Assembly (NCBI GenBank): GCA_028280565.1
Contig: JANQLQ010000269.1
Coordinates: 1 to 52,651 of the forward strand
DNA: 52,651 nucleotides
From: Fulvivirga sp.
GTDB taxonomy: Bacteria > Bacteroidota > Bacteroidia > Cytophagales > Cyclobacteriaceae
Reading direction: 5' to 3'
The notes beneath the pieces were generated by a model. It searched no databases, was not told where the DNA came from, and saw only the letters and a list, made by a program, of their open reading frames with translations. The position numbers and the translations under genes are program-made. Shown here piece by piece: positions 24,661-34,364 of this stretch. Within the stretch, counting starts at the first letter, position 1; every line of letters begins with the position of its first letter.

Positions 24661-25431
24661 ATGGAAAAATTAATTGAGAACAAAATTGCGTTGGTCACCG
24701 GCGCCAGTCGAGGACTTGGAAAAAATGAAGCTTTACGCTTGGCAGAATTTGGTAGTGACGTTATACTCACTTATCGGAGCAAGAAAGAGGAGGCTGAAAA
24801 TGTGGTTGCTGAAATAGAAGCCAAAGGGCAAAAGGCCGCAGCGCTTCCTTTGGATGTGGCCCAAACCGCTTCTTTTGACGAATTCTTTGCAGCACTTGGG
24901 GCAGTGCTACAGGAAAAATGGGGCAGGGAGGATTTTGATTTTCTTGTCAACAACGCCGGGATCGATTCGTATGGCATGATCGCCGAGATCTCGGAAGAAG
25001 CTGTGGATAACTTGTACAATGTACATTTTAAGGGGACCTTCTTTTTTACGCAAAAGGCACTACCTCATCTTGCCGATGGGGGCAGGATCATCAATACCAG
25101 CACAGGTTTAGCCCGGTTTACCTTACCGGGATATGCCGCTTATGCGTCGATGAAGGGGGGTATCGAGGTATTTACACGTTACCTGGCCAAAGAGCTGGGT
25201 CAGCGAGGGATCACTGCCAATGTAGTGGCCCCGGGAGCCATAGAAACTGACTTTACAGCACCTGCCTTCAATGCTAATCCACAAGTGAAGGAGATCATTG
25301 CCTCGCAAACCGCTTTGGGCAGGGTAGGACTGCCGGATGATATTGGTGGGGTAGTGGCCTTTTTGTGTACAGAACAAGCCCGCTGGATCAACGCCCAGCG
25401 CATAGAAGCCTCCGGGGGTATGTTTTTATGA
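24661..25431 (+). CDS. Short-chain dehydrogenase/reductase (SDR)
   Basis: The 256-residue enzyme is a classical SDR with a Rossmann fold. NAD(P) binding is shown by TGASRGLG (~11-18), D-V near residue 64 and NNAG (~95). Catalytic residues are Ser in NTSTGLARF and Tyr/Lys in YAAYASMKGG (Y-x-x-x-K). It ends with a G-G-x-F motif and the substrate-loop sequence ALGRVGLPDDIGGVVAFL. Substrate cannot be inferred. ATG 24661 is preceded by an A-rich leader; a longer N-terminal extension overlapping the AraC gene has no homology. A strong hairpin with a T run ends the unit. Confidence 0.93.
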   Translation: MEKLIENKIALVTGASRGLGKNEALRLAEFGSDVILTYRSKKEEAENVVAEIEAKGQKAAALPLDVAQTASFDEFFAALGAVLQEKWGREDFDFLVNNAGIDSYGMIAEISEEAVDNLYNVHFKGTFFFTQKALPHLADGGRIINTSTGLARFTLPGYAAYASMKGGIEVFTRYLAKELGQRGITANVVAPGAIETDFTAPAFNANPQVKEIIASQTALGRVGLPDDIGGVVAFLCTEQARWINAQRIEASGGMFL

Positions 25432-25463
25432 TGCCCATGGGGAGGTTGGCTAACCGTTAAGAG

Positions 25464-25507
25464 CGCCAAGATACGCAAAGAAAGGCCCTGCGTATCTTGG
25501 CGTTTTT
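25464..25507 (+). terminator. Strong hairpin terminator after the SDR gene
   Basis: CGCCAAGATACGCA (25464-25477) and TGCGTATCTTGGCG (25489-25502) form a perfect 14-bp stem followed by TTTTT. Outer arms AACCG (25452) and CGGTT (25510) may extend it. It sits between convergent genes. Confidence 0.85.
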
Positions 25508-25524
25508 GGCGGTTAAAAAAAGTA

Positions 25525-28500
25525 TTAGAATAAGAATCCCAGCCTAAAGTAAAACAGTGTATCCTCCTCAGAAGCCCCGATCTCCGTGGAGATCACCGCC
25601 GCATTGAACGGCGCAAACCACAGGCCTCCTCCTACACCGCGATGCCATGTATCAGAGCTTTCGCCCTCTACCCAAACACGCCCCATATCATGAAAGGCCA
25701 TAATGCCTAGTACGGCAGGGAAAAGATAGGTGCGTAGGGTGAAGAGCTTCAGGCGAAGCTCGAAATTATTGTAAAACGACTCTTCACCATAAAACCGGGT
25801 AATCCTGTATCCCCGCAGGTTGTTACGCCCTCCCAGGGTTTGTGCCAGGAAAAATGGATAGTCCTCGTTTACTGTACCGAAGTTTCTGCCATATCCCACA
25901 CGTGAAGCAAAGGTTAAGCGTGCCGGTAGCCGGAAACTGTGGTAAAACGAAAAGCTTGTATTGTACTGGTGGAAATCTTCCGAATCACTGTTGATGCCCC
26001 ATAGTGACGTCAATTTATTAGTCCACAAGATCCCATTGGTGGGCAAAAATTTGTTTTTTCGGGTGTCGACCTCCAAGTCAATGCCCCCGCCCAGGTAAGC
26101 AAAAGTTTGATTTTCGATGTCGAGGTTGTTATCCCTCACAAAGTCTTGAACAAACCGGTCCTCATCCGAAAATTCTTCTAACTTCCACTGGAAGAAGTCT
26201 TGGGTAAAGCCAATTCTACCAAAAGCGCCTATTTGCCGGAAAAGACCTAACTCGTAAGAAAGCTGTTCAAACCTAAGCCGGTAAAAACGAATGGCGTTGT
26301 CCACATTTCTCGTTTCATCAATGTCTTGGTCAAATACTGATTCGTTGCCCAGCCCAAAGAAAAAGTTGGTGAAATTAGGGAACCGTATGTCTGTAGCTAT
26401 TTGCAAATCCCATGGGCCTGTAATATCGGTAAAGATCCCCTTATACTGGAAATTATACGAAGAGGTATTCGCAGCATACCGTCCTAGCACTGTATGTTTT
26501 GATTTAAACGGTTCTTTTCTAAAGCCGTGATCCATGTAAGAGAATCCACCGCCAATGAAAATGCCATCGTCAGGGTTAAATGCTGCCGTGACCAGCGGCA
26601 TAAGCACGTTGTATTTAAATGTCTTGCGTTCGTAGTTATTTACCGTGGGGTTATCCGAAAGGCGGTTTTTGCTTTCACTGTTCAGCTTCAGTTTATTCCC
26701 TTCTTTTGTATCGTAGAAAATGGTTTTTTTGCCTAAGCCTGCTACTTTGGAATCGTCATCCAATTCATCTTTGCCGGGCCCCCCGATCACACGTACTTTG
26801 ATACTTTTTTTCGATTCCCCTTCTATTTCAAACTCGTCTTGCCCGTCTAACCCGTAAAGCCGTATTTCCTTGGTCTCACCATACTTAAAAACACGGTCAA
26901 ATATCACCTTCTTTTTGTCCCCGTCTTTGGTCATTTTTCGTATCACCACATGCACATCGCCATTGGCTTCTCTCGTAGCCTTAAAGTGCTCATGCTTATT
27001 GCTGCCCAATACATCCACCTCCTTAGAAATAAACACATAATGATCCAGGGCATAGCCCTTGAGCTTGTCCCGTCGAGATTTAAGTTTGGCGATGATATCG
27101 TCGCCATGGTTACCATAGATCTCTTCAGGCCATTTCTTTATCGCATTTTCAATGACCTCATCCGTCATCTTGGTCTGAATATCTTCTACCGCCTTTACCC
27201 AATCCTCCCTGGACAGGCCGGTAAGGAAGGTTCTGTCAAAATAACGAGCGTTGAACATAAGCCCGCTTGGCCAGCGTACTTCGTGGTTAAAGCCCTCGAA
27301 CTTTGGCAAGCCCCATTTCCTGCTCCAGATCGCCGGAAATACCCCCGTGTTTACAAAAAAAGCCTGGTCCCGATCCCTTGGGATGGGGCGATACATTTTA
27401 CCCTTACCCTTTTTGAACGACGCCCAGCGCCACTGGTCGTCATGACGATCCCAATCCCCGATCACCAGGTCAAACAAGCGTGAGCGTAGCACCCATTCTT
27501 GGTCTACGTAGTTGTCGTTATCATCGGCCAGCTTTTCTATTACCTTGGTGGTGCTGATGATCTTTTTGGATTGGCCGAAAAATTCCGCATCTGACCAGTC
27601 ATCGTCGGGACGTTCCTCGTAGAGTGCCAAGGTGTTGGCGAAATCTTCGCGATAATCCCCGAGACGTGGGTCATCGGGGATAAAGACTAGCTTTGGATTG
27701 GTGTGATAGACCCCGGCGGCCTGGGCCAAGTGCGGGATCACGAATGCTCCATAGGGATGCGAAGCTGAAATTTGATCTTGTACCAAGTCGACGGCAAAGG
27801 TATTCTGGAAGGCTTTGGGTACGGCTCCCTCGGCATACTTTTCAATGGAGCGCAATACATATTGTTTTTCGTTTTTGGCTTCTAAACGCAATGATTTGGT
27901 TTGCATACCTCCGCCACGCTGTACAATCTTCAACCCCCCGTGCTCTGCCCCGATGTCAAATACGGGTACCTCGCTCTCTTGGATCCAGATATCCCTGTAG
28001 TTCGTGCCCAACAGTCTTTTTTTAGTTTTCCCACCCTTATATTGGCTACTGGCATAGGCTACTACGGTACTGTCTTTGAGGGCCACCTGCTCGGCAAATT
28101 CCTCTCCCGTCATAGGGGCTTTGTAGGGTTTTTCCATCAAAGTTTTTTCAAAGGATTTGGCCCCATCAGCTTTCCAAAATTCTACCTTTACCTGTCCATT
28201 CTTGTAAAAGAGGAGTTTGGCAAAACCCTTTGTAGATTCTGCGTATTCGGCATAGCCTTTCTTTTTAACATACGTTTTTTTTGCCCCGGCACCACTTACG
28301 ATGTAATGAGTGTTCTCTTTGAATGAATATTGCAGGGAGTGTTCATGGCCGGCAACATGGATGATGTTGTCATACTTTTCAAAAACACTCACTAAGGCAT
28401 TCCGCATGGCTTTATATTTTGGGTTGGAAGTGTCTTGGACACTGCCTATAGCGGTGCGGTAAAAGGCATATATACTGCCTAATACGGGGGGTGTAAGGTG

Positions 28501-29196
28501 TACGGAGGCTTTGGTTACCCCCCCGTGGCTTCCATACGTATACATGGGGTGATGAGTAGCCACGATCACTTTTTTGTGAGCATTACGATTGATCATATGA
28601 TCCAAGGTTTGAAGCACTTCGATAGGATCGACGACATCGCACCCTCCTTGTTCTTTATTGGGTTTATCCCAACCATGCAAAAACCATTGGGTGTCAATTA
28701 CAATAAGAGTGATCTGTTCATCCAGCGAGATCTCCACAGGGCCGGGACACCCGTCGCTAGGAACAAAGACATCGGCCGAATCCAGGTGACTCTCCACGTA
28801 CCGCTCTTGGCGCATGTTTTGCGCCCAGCCGTAATTCCTGCCTTGTGCCCAATCATGGTTGCCGGGAATAAAATAAAAATCTCCCTCCAGTCCTTTGACT
28901 AGGTTAATATGCTCTTGCAGGACCGCTTCTGCTTCGGGCCTTTCTTTGTCCCCTGGTAAGGGCAGTCCTTTAGGATAAATATTGTCTCCTAAGAATACCA
29001 AGCCATAGTTAGAAGTGTTTTTGACCATCTGTTCCCTGGCCAATCGGAACGTAGCGGATTGCCCGGCGTTACGTTCTCCTGCGTCGCCGATGAGATAAAG
29101 CGAATAAATAATGTCATCCTGCGCCTTGACGAGTACAGGTAATGAAAAGATCAAAAAGTTTAGTGCTAAAAATTTCAGTCTTAGTGAATAGATCAT
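25525..29196 (-). CDS. Calcineurin-like phosphoesterase fused to an outer-membrane beta-barrel
   Basis: A 1223-residue envelope protein. Signal peptide 1-25 (LVKAQ cleavage). Residues ~33-330 are a metallophosphoesterase with all metal-binding blocks: IGDAGE (38), LGDNIYPKG (71), PGNHDWAQG (113), ATHHPMYTYG and AGHEHSLQ, resembling tartrate-resistant acid phosphatases. Residues ~430-630 include YVLRSIEKY, LFDLVIGDWDRHDDQWRW and PIPRDRDQAFF, an order resembling the catalytic and metal-binding loops of HipA/Fam20/CotH-type kinases (inference). Residues ~880-1223 are a BamA/surface-antigen-like barrel ending in FRLGFLF with a terminal Phe. It is probably outer-membrane anchored. It follows the SdiA-regulated-domain gene by 19 bases on the same strand. 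Phosphoesterase and barrel are firm. Confidence 0.88.
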   Translation of the reverse strand: MIYSLRLKFLALNFLIFSLPVLVKAQDDIIYSLYLIGDAGERNAGQSATFRLAREQMVKNTSNYGLVFLGDNIYPKGLPLPGDKERPEAEAVLQEHINLVKGLEGDFYFIPGNHDWAQGRNYGWAQNMRQERYVESHLDSADVFVPSDGCPGPVEISLDEQITLIVIDTQWFLHGWDKPNKEQGGCDVVDPIEVLQTLDHMINRNAHKKVIVATHHPMYTYGSHGGVTKASVHLTPPVLGSIYAFYRTAIGSVQDTSNPKYKAMRNALVSVFEKYDNIIHVAGHEHSLQYSFKENTHYIVSGAGAKKTYVKKKGYAEYAESTKGFAKLLFYKNGQVKVEFWKADGAKSFEKTLMEKPYKAPMTGEEFAEQVALKDSTVVAYASSQYKGGKTKKRLLGTNYRDIWIQESEVPVFDIGAEHGGLKIVQRGGGMQTKSLRLEAKNEKQYVLRSIEKYAEGAVPKAFQNTFAVDLVQDQISASHPYGAFVIPHLAQAAGVYHTNPKLVFIPDDPRLGDYREDFANTLALYEERPDDDWSDAEFFGQSKKIISTTKVIEKLADDNDNYVDQEWVLRSRLFDLVIGDWDRHDDQWRWASFKKGKGKMYRPIPRDRDQAFFVNTGVFPAIWSRKWGLPKFEGFNHEVRWPSGLMFNARYFDRTFLTGLSREDWVKAVEDIQTKMTDEVIENAIKKWPEEIYGNHGDDIIAKLKSRRDKLKGYALDHYVFISKEVDVLGSNKHEHFKATREANGDVHVVIRKMTKDGDKKKVIFDRVFKYGETKEIRLYGLDGQDEFEIEGESKKSIKVRVIGGPGKDELDDDSKVAGLGKKTIFYDTKEGNKLKLNSESKNRLSDNPTVNNYERKTFKYNVLMPLVTAAFNPDDGIFIGGGFSYMDHGFRKEPFKSKHTVLGRYAANTSSYNFQYKGIFTDITGPWDLQIATDIRFPNFTNFFFGLGNESVFDQDIDETRNVDNAIRFYRLRFEQLSYELGLFRQIGAFGRIGFTQDFFQWKLEEFSDEDRFVQDFVRDNNLDIENQTFAYLGGGIDLEVDTRKNKFLPTNGILWTNKLTSLWGINSDSEDFHQYNTSFSFYHSFRLPARLTFASRVGYGRNFGTVNEDYPFFLAQTLGGRNNLRGYRITRFYGEESFYNNFELRLKLFTLRTYLFPAVLGIMAFHDMGRVWVEGESSDTWHRGVGGGLWFAPFNAAVISTEIGASEEDTLFYFRLGFLF

Positions 29197-29215
29197 AATC
29201 CAATTTATACAAAAT

Positions 29216-30163
29216 CTATTTTATTTGATAGGTGATTTCCATAAGCCTGCCCCTGGCGCCCCCACCTTCACTTGAAATGTATAGTGTACCCTGGGGTGAG
29301 AAACATATGCCTTCCGGCTGTTTGTAGACCTTGGGATCTAGTTTGATCACTTCCACAATTTCAAATTTTGGATCCATGATCACGATACAACGGTCCGCGG
29401 AAAGTATGTAAATATCCTTTGATATAGGATGGATACTTACGGCAGAGGGATCAAAATCATTTAATGAGTTGAAGTACTTCTTGTTCTCTATGAAACGGTC
29501 TATGTCTTTTTTCTCGATAGAGAAGGCCTCGGGAGTTTGCAATGTGCCGGTAAGCGGGTCAAAAAAATAACCTCCTTTGCCCTTTACCTTGTTTCCTTTA
29601 ATATCCCCGGAAGCCTTGGTCACTATGAGCAGCTTATCATCCCACGCGCCCATGCCTTCGATATCGTTGTCTATAGTAAAGGGAGTATTTGTTTTTAGAG
29701 GTGATACCTCCCCATCGCCGGGAAAAGACCAAGAATAAAGGTCACCATTACTTTTCATAACAAATAGCTGGTCTCCCAAGAGCTCCAAGCATTCATAGTC
29801 CCCGCTTTTCCCAAATTTCACTTTTTGAAGGATCTTACCGTCTGAGGCGGAGATGACGAACAGGGTCCCACTTTCGTCTTGTACAGCGAGCAACTGGCCG
29901 TTTTGGTAATAGGAAAGCCCCGAGATCTCTTCCAAATCATAATGTAAGGGATGCGTGGCTACAGGTGTGTTGAAATGATAAGGAATCCTTTCAAGGTCAT
30001 AATCCATAAAAACACTGTCCACGGTCTTGGCTTCTTGTATGCCGGTGCATTCCAGTTGGATCACGGATAGCAGGAGTGTACATAAGATGGAAGGAAAGAT
30101 GCTTTGGGTTGTATTTGATGTCACTTGGATGATAGTTAAGAAACGATGCTTTGAAGAACTCAT
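29216..30163 (-). CDS. SdiA-regulated domain protein (YjiK-like beta-propeller)
   Basis: From ATG 30163 (a TTG nine codons upstream is less likely) the protein is 315 residues. A hydrophobic N-terminal segment (~20-38, FPSILCTLLLSVIQL) suggests export or anchoring. The remainder is a beta-propeller-like SdiA-regulated domain with EISGLSYYQNGQLLAVQDESGTLFV near the start, GDYECLELLGDQLFV, DIEGMGAWDDKLLIVTK, DPSAVSIHPISKDIYILSA and PEGICFSPQGTLYISSEGGG at the end. Function is unknown. It lies 19 bases upstream of the phosphatase-barrel gene, so the two are co-transcribed. Confidence 0.85.
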   Translation of the reverse strand: MSSSKHRFLTIIQVTSNTTQSIFPSILCTLLLSVIQLECTGIQEAKTVDSVFMDYDLERIPYHFNTPVATHPLHYDLEEISGLSYYQNGQLLAVQDESGTLFVISASDGKILQKVKFGKSGDYECLELLGDQLFVMKSNGDLYSWSFPGDGEVSPLKTNTPFTIDNDIEGMGAWDDKLLIVTKASGDIKGNKVKGKGGYFFDPLTGTLQTPEAFSIEKKDIDRFIENKKYFNSLNDFDPSAVSIHPISKDIYILSADRCIVIMDPKFEIVEVIKLDPKVYKQPEGICFSPQGTLYISSEGGGARGRLMEITYQIK

Positions 30164-30349
30164 ACGGGTAATGATGGCCTGTAAACTCAAGATTACCCAG
30201 AGTGTTTGAAAAAACCTACTGCTGGTATTGTAAACGATGTGAAAGCCTCTATGTTTTAAAAATTACGTTAAGGCAAGCAGGAGGTGAAGAAGGACAGTGA
30301 CCGGGGAATTACTAGTACTACTGTAAAAAGTCAGCCTGGGGTAATGTTT

Positions 30350-30413
30350 AGTCCATAGTATTGAGTCGTGAGTCCATAGCCCACTCAAGACTAAAGACTC
30401 AATACTATGGACT
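30350..30413. repeat. 18-bp perfect inverted repeat upstream of hemE
   Basis: AGTCCATAGTATTGAGTC (30350-30367) and its exact reverse complement (30396-30413) are separated by 28 bases, themselves containing partial copies (GAGTCCATAG; ACTCAAGACT). It lies between divergent genes, about 50 bases before the hemE promoter. It could be a large operator, an RNA hairpin or a small repetitive palindrome; there is no T run. Confidence 0.8.
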
Positions 30414-30464
30414 CAATAAGTTGACCTTTGCATTGGGCTTAAGCAATAATTTAAAGTTCACCGT

Positions 30465-30472
30465 TATATTTG
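30465..30472 (+). promoter_or_regulatory. -7 box immediately before hemE
   Basis: TATATTTG matches TAnnTTTG exactly and ends three bases before the ATG at 30476, so the transcript would begin at or within a base or two of the start codon. No -33 TTG at standard spacing. Confidence 0.45.
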
Positions 30473-30475
30473 CGG

Positions 30476-31507
30476 ATGCCTTTAAAAAATGACTTGGTCC
30501 TGCGGACTATCCGGAAAGAAAAAACGGAAAGAACACCTGTATGGCTTATGCGACAGGCAGGACGCATACTTCCCGAATATCGCGCGGTAAGGAATTCGCT
30601 CAGCGGCTTTAAGGAGTTAGTAGAAACCCCGGAGCTAGCTGCAGAGGTGACCATCCAACCTGTCGATATTTTGGGAACTGATGCCGCTATCATCTTTTCA
30701 GACATTTTAGTCATCCCGGAAGCGATGGGTCTAAAATACGAGATGATCGAAAAAAAGGGGCCACGTTTCCCCGAAACCGTTAAAACTGTGTCGGACTTAA
30801 AAAAGCTCAGGGTGGCCGGGGCAGAAGAGATACAATACACCATTGATGCCATAAAGATCACCAAAAAGGAACTGGACGGGAGAGTACCGATCATTGGTTT
30901 TGCCGGTGCCCCTTGGACGATATTTGCCTACATGGTGGAGGGTTCTGGCAGTAAGACCTTTTCTAAAGCCCGCGCTATGCTGTACACAAATCCTGAGCTT
31001 TCCCACCAATTGTTGGGCATGATCACCGAAAGTACCATTCATTATCTTAAAGGACAGGTAGCCGCGGGAGCAGACCTGGTCCAGGTTTTTGACTCTTGGG
31101 CAGGAATTTTATCCCCTATGCAGTATGAAGAGTTCAGTTTGCCCTACATCTCCCAGGTCTGTGACGCTATCCAAGAAGTACCTAAAACTGTGTTTGCCAA
31201 AGATGCCTACTTTGCCCGCAAATCCCTTGGCCGTTTGGATTGCCAAACCATAGGCCTAGACTGGTGTATGGATATCAAAGAATCTAGAAAACTGGTGGGG
31301 GATAAGGTAGTGCAAGGGAACTTAGACCCATGTGCCCTATACGGCACCTTCGATGAAATTACAGCCCAGGTGAAGCAAATGCTCAATGCTTTCGGCCCTT
31401 ACAATCACATCGCTAACCTGGGACATGGCGTTTACCCCGATATTGATCCTTTGAAGGTCAAACACTTTGTAAACGTGGTAAAAGAGTATAGTGCGGGGAT
31501 GAGGTAG
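30476..31507 (+). CDS. hemE: Uroporphyrinogen decarboxylase
   Basis: The 343-residue enzyme shows both family signatures: [18 protein letters not shown] near residue 20 (substrate-binding Arg residues) and [16 protein letters not shown] near residue 140. The conserved Asp of IFSDILV, VFDSWAG and the NLGHG-Y-P motif near the C-terminus are present. It decarboxylates the four acetate side chains of uroporphyrinogen III to give coproporphyrinogen III in haem synthesis (cytosol). No other haem gene is nearby. The ATG chosen follows an exact -7 box by three bases; a TTG two codons earlier is inside that box. Length is normal. Confidence 0.96.
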   Translation: MPLKNDLVLRTIRKEKTERTPVWLMRQAGRILPEYRAVRNSLSGFKELVETPELAAEVTIQPVDILGTDAAIIFSDILVIPEAMGLKYEMIEKKGPRFPETVKTVSDLKKLRVAGAEEIQYTIDAIKITKKELDGRVPIIGFAGAPWTIFAYMVEGSGSKTFSKARAMLYTNPELSHQLLGMITESTIHYLKGQVAAGADLVQVFDSWAGILSPMQYEEFSLPYISQVCDAIQEVPKTVFAKDAYFARKSLGRLDCQTIGLDWCMDIKESRKLVGDKVVQGNLDPCALYGTFDEITAQVKQMLNAFGPYNHIANLGHGVYPDIDPLKVKHFVNVVKEYSAGMR

Positions 31508-31562
31508 TTAAGTTGTTGGTTACTGGTTCTGTGTTGTCAAGTTTTCTTATTTAACCATACTG

Positions 31563-31866
31563 GTCGGCGGTTAAGCACAGCGGTCCTCCGACCCAAACCC
31601 TACAAATGACGCAAGTTGGCAACTTGTACCTTTTTCATGACCCCTAGGGTTTTCAACCCGGCCAACTCTTACAAAACTACCATCATTTGATAAACGAAGC
31701 CTTTCCTTCCGGCCTAATCGCTGGTACTGCTGTATAAATAGCTCTTCGGCTCGACCACAATACCAGCCTCTACCCCTGCTTTTAAGTAAACGATCCAAGG
31801 CCATTTACGAGCGGACGCTCTCTCCATTACTTAAGTCGTAGGATCGCTGCGCTTACCCACGACTAG
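31563..31866. repeat. Composite element flanked by inverted copies of a palindromic repeat
   Basis: A minus-orientation copy at 31563-31597 (GTCGGCGG ... CCTCCGAC plus CCAAACC) and a plus-orientation copy at 31801-31866 (CGAGCGGACGCTCTC, then GTCGTAGG ... CCCACGAC) enclose about 200 bases. The family is shared with copies at 34470-34506 and 35803-36187. The inside contains a perfect small palindrome (CAAGTT-GGC-AACTTG) and a minus-strand frame without recognisable domain. This occupies most of the gap between hemE and the permease gene. It resembles REP/MITE-type intergenic elements. Confidence 0.6.
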
Positions 31867-31889
31867 GGGAGCCAAGTCCCCAATAAAGC

Positions 31890-34334
31890 CTATTCATCTC
31901 TTAATGATTTCACGGGATTGACAATTGCGGCTTTGATGGACTGGTAGCTTACCGTGATCAGTGCTATTCCTAATGCGGCAAGTCCCGCGGCTAAGAATGT
32001 CAGTACATTGATGTCGGTTTTATAGGCAAAGTTGCCTAACCATTGCTCCATAAAATACCATGAAACGGGGATAGCGATAATGACGGCGACAAGGATCAGC
32101 TTGGTAAAGTCAAAAGATAACAAAACCACCACGCTAATAATAGAAGCTCCCATCACTTTTCTAACCCCAATTTCTTTGGTTCTCAAACCCGCCATATATG
32201 CCGCTAACCCGAACAATCCTACACAAGCGATGATGATAGCGAGTAAAGCAAACAAGCTGAAGATACTTCCGGAGTTGCTTTCCGCTTTATACTGTTGGTT
32301 GAGTTCTTCATTAAGAAAGTTGTATTTGAAAGGTTCTTGTGGCGCCATCCCTTTCCATAGATCTTCTATGGCAGCGATCATCCCGGGTATATCACCACTG
32401 ATCCGGGCGGTTACAAAGTTCACTATTGGGTTAGCACCTTCGGTGCTCATCAGGACAAATGGGCTGATCTCTTCCCTTAATGACATGTAATGAAAGTCTT
32501 TTACAATACCAATGATCCGGTACTCAAGTATAGTAGTAGGGTCAGCAGCATCAGCCTGTGATAATGTCAGACCCACGGGCTGTTCCACGCCAAGCAGCTC
32601 GGCTGTTTTTTCATTGATTATAATAGAAAGCGAATCATTAAAATCTTCAGAAAATCCACGCCCCGCGATAAGTTCAAAATCCATTACTTCCATGTAATGA
32701 TCATCCAGGCTCATGGCGTTCACCGTGATCACTTCCGCCGCTCCGGGGGGCATAAATTGCTGGCCGAAGTACTGGCTGACGGGGATCTGCCCAGAGCCGC
32801 CGGCCGCTGTTACCCCTGGTAGTTTCCTAACTTCCTTTAAAAAAGCCTCTCTTTGGTCTCCTAGTATACTGGCGCGCTCCACAATTAACATTTTTTCCTT
32901 TTCGTACCCCATGCTTTTGTTTTGGATATAATCCATTTGGTCCTTTACCGTAAGGGTAGCGGCAATTAAGATAATGGAGATAGAAAATTGAAACACCACC
33001 AATCCATTTCTGAGCCAACTCGAACTTTTCTTGGTCTGCATGTTGCCTTTCAAAACATCCACAGGATTGAAACCGGATAAAAAGAAAGCCGGGTAGATAC
33101 CTGCCAGCAACCCTACCAAAATGGCAAAGGCGGAAGCCATGGGAAAAGCCAAGGAACCGGGAAACGTTAGTGCTAATTCTTTCCCCGTGATGTCGTTAAA
33201 ATAAGGCAGTGATAGATAGACCACTCCCAAGGCTATAATCGTTGAGATCACGCTTAGAATAATAGATTCTGATAAGAATTGGCCGATGAGGAGTTGCCTG
33301 GGAGAGCCTAAGGTTTTGCGTACCCCCACTTCCTTGGCGCGTTCCGTAGCTCGTGCTGTGGCCAAATTCATAAAGTTTATGCAAGCAATGATCAGTATAA
33401 GAATGGCTATGGAGATAAATATGTAAACATCGTTTATGTCGCCACCTGTTTTAAAACTGCCCTGGTATTCTACGGGATAAAGGTGTATGTCCTTTAAAGG
33501 GATCAGCGTGTAATTATAGCCATTGCCTGCTGCCACGTATTCTTCAAACGTGGTATTGAGCCTCTGTTCGATTTGCGGCGCGGCATAGGTTTTGACCATT
33601 CCGGCAAATTTACTTTCCAGCGCCGTTGGAGAGGCATTGGGTTCCAACTCGAAATACATGTGGACTGAAAAGCCTATGAAATTCTCATTTTGAACGATAA
33701 AAGGGACACTTTGTATCGATACAATGAAATCGAATTCGAAATGAGAGTTTGCGGGGGCGTCTTCACATACCGCGGTCACTTTGAATTCCCCCAGGTCTGT
33801 GATCAACGTTTTATTAATGGGATCCTCATCCCCAAAGTATTTCACCGCCGTGCTCTCGGTGATCACCAGGTTTTGAGCACCTAAAAGGGCTTTTTCCCGG
33901 TCACCCTTGATGATCTTGAAGCTAAATATGTCAAAGAAATTGGAGTCAGCCGCGATAAAGCCGGTTTCTTCAAATACGATCTCCTCGTTGTTCTCATCAA
34001 TGTAGCGCACCATCACAGGATTGTTGGCGGGTCCCCCTCCAAATATCCGTACGGCGCTTTTCACCTCGGGATAGTCTTGTACCGCTACTCCCGCATAGGA
34101 ATGAGGAACAAAGGCATAGTGTGTAACATGGTCAGGATAGATCCTTTCCAATACCATTTTGTAAAGGTGATCCGCTTTCTTATGGAATTTGTCATAAGAC
34201 AATTCATCTTCAACGTGGACCAGGATAAGCAGGCAACTGGCGATCCCCACCGCAAGCCCTAAAATGTTAATGAAAGAATATACTTTGTTTTTGGAGAGGC
34301 TGCGTAAGCCAATTTTGATATAGTTATTTAACAT
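31890..34334 (-). CDS. FtsX-like ABC transporter permease (MacB_PCD type)
   Basis: From ATG 34334 (MLNNYIKIGLRSLSKNKVY) the protein is 814 residues. It has the tandem layout of Bacteroidota FtsX/MacB permeases: membrane helix (~20-42), periplasmic MacB_PCD domain (~45-265), three helices around 285-410, another helix, a second periplasmic domain (~450-640) and three C-terminal helices ending in VNPVKSLRDE. The ATERAKEVGVRKTLG and LRTKEIGVRKVMG loops are the conserved coupling segments contacting the ATPase. Family members export peptides or lipoproteins or transmit signals. No ATPase or fusion protein is adjacent. An upstream ATG adds ten unsupported residues. Confidence 0.9.
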   Translation of the reverse strand: MLNNYIKIGLRSLSKNKVYSFINILGLAVGIASCLLILVHVEDELSYDKFHKKADHLYKMVLERIYPDHVTHYAFVPHSYAGVAVQDYPEVKSAVRIFGGGPANNPVMVRYIDENNEEIVFEETGFIAADSNFFDIFSFKIIKGDREKALLGAQNLVITESTAVKYFGDEDPINKTLITDLGEFKVTAVCEDAPANSHFEFDFIVSIQSVPFIVQNENFIGFSVHMYFELEPNASPTALESKFAGMVKTYAAPQIEQRLNTTFEEYVAAGNGYNYTLIPLKDIHLYPVEYQGSFKTGGDINDVYIFISIAILILIIACINFMNLATARATERAKEVGVRKTLGSPRQLLIGQFLSESIILSVISTIIALGVVYLSLPYFNDITGKELALTFPGSLAFPMASAFAILVGLLAGIYPAFFLSGFNPVDVLKGNMQTKKSSSWLRNGLVVFQFSISIILIAATLTVKDQMDYIQNKSMGYEKEKMLIVERASILGDQREAFLKEVRKLPGVTAAGGSGQIPVSQYFGQQFMPPGAAEVITVNAMSLDDHYMEVMDFELIAGRGFSEDFNDSLSIIINEKTAELLGVEQPVGLTLSQADAADPTTILEYRIIGIVKDFHYMSLREEISPFVLMSTEGANPIVNFVTARISGDIPGMIAAIEDLWKGMAPQEPFKYNFLNEELNQQYKAESNSGSIFSLFALLAIIIACVGLFGLAAYMAGLRTKEIGVRKVMGASIISVVVLLSFDFTKLILVAVIIAIPVSWYFMEQWLGNFAYKTDINVLTFLAAGLAALGIALITVSYQSIKAAIVNPVKSLRDE

Positions 34335-34364
34335 GTTGGAAGTGTATTTTGAGTTTACTAACAA

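Noticed and set aside
26950-28326. Plus-strand ORFs opposite the phosphatase-barrel gene
   Set aside because: They are complementary shadows of a gene with strong domain support.
31571-31804. A 77-residue minus-strand ORF
   Set aside because: It spans the repeat element, starts and ends in repeat sequence and has no domain; the reading frame is probably a by-product of the repeat.
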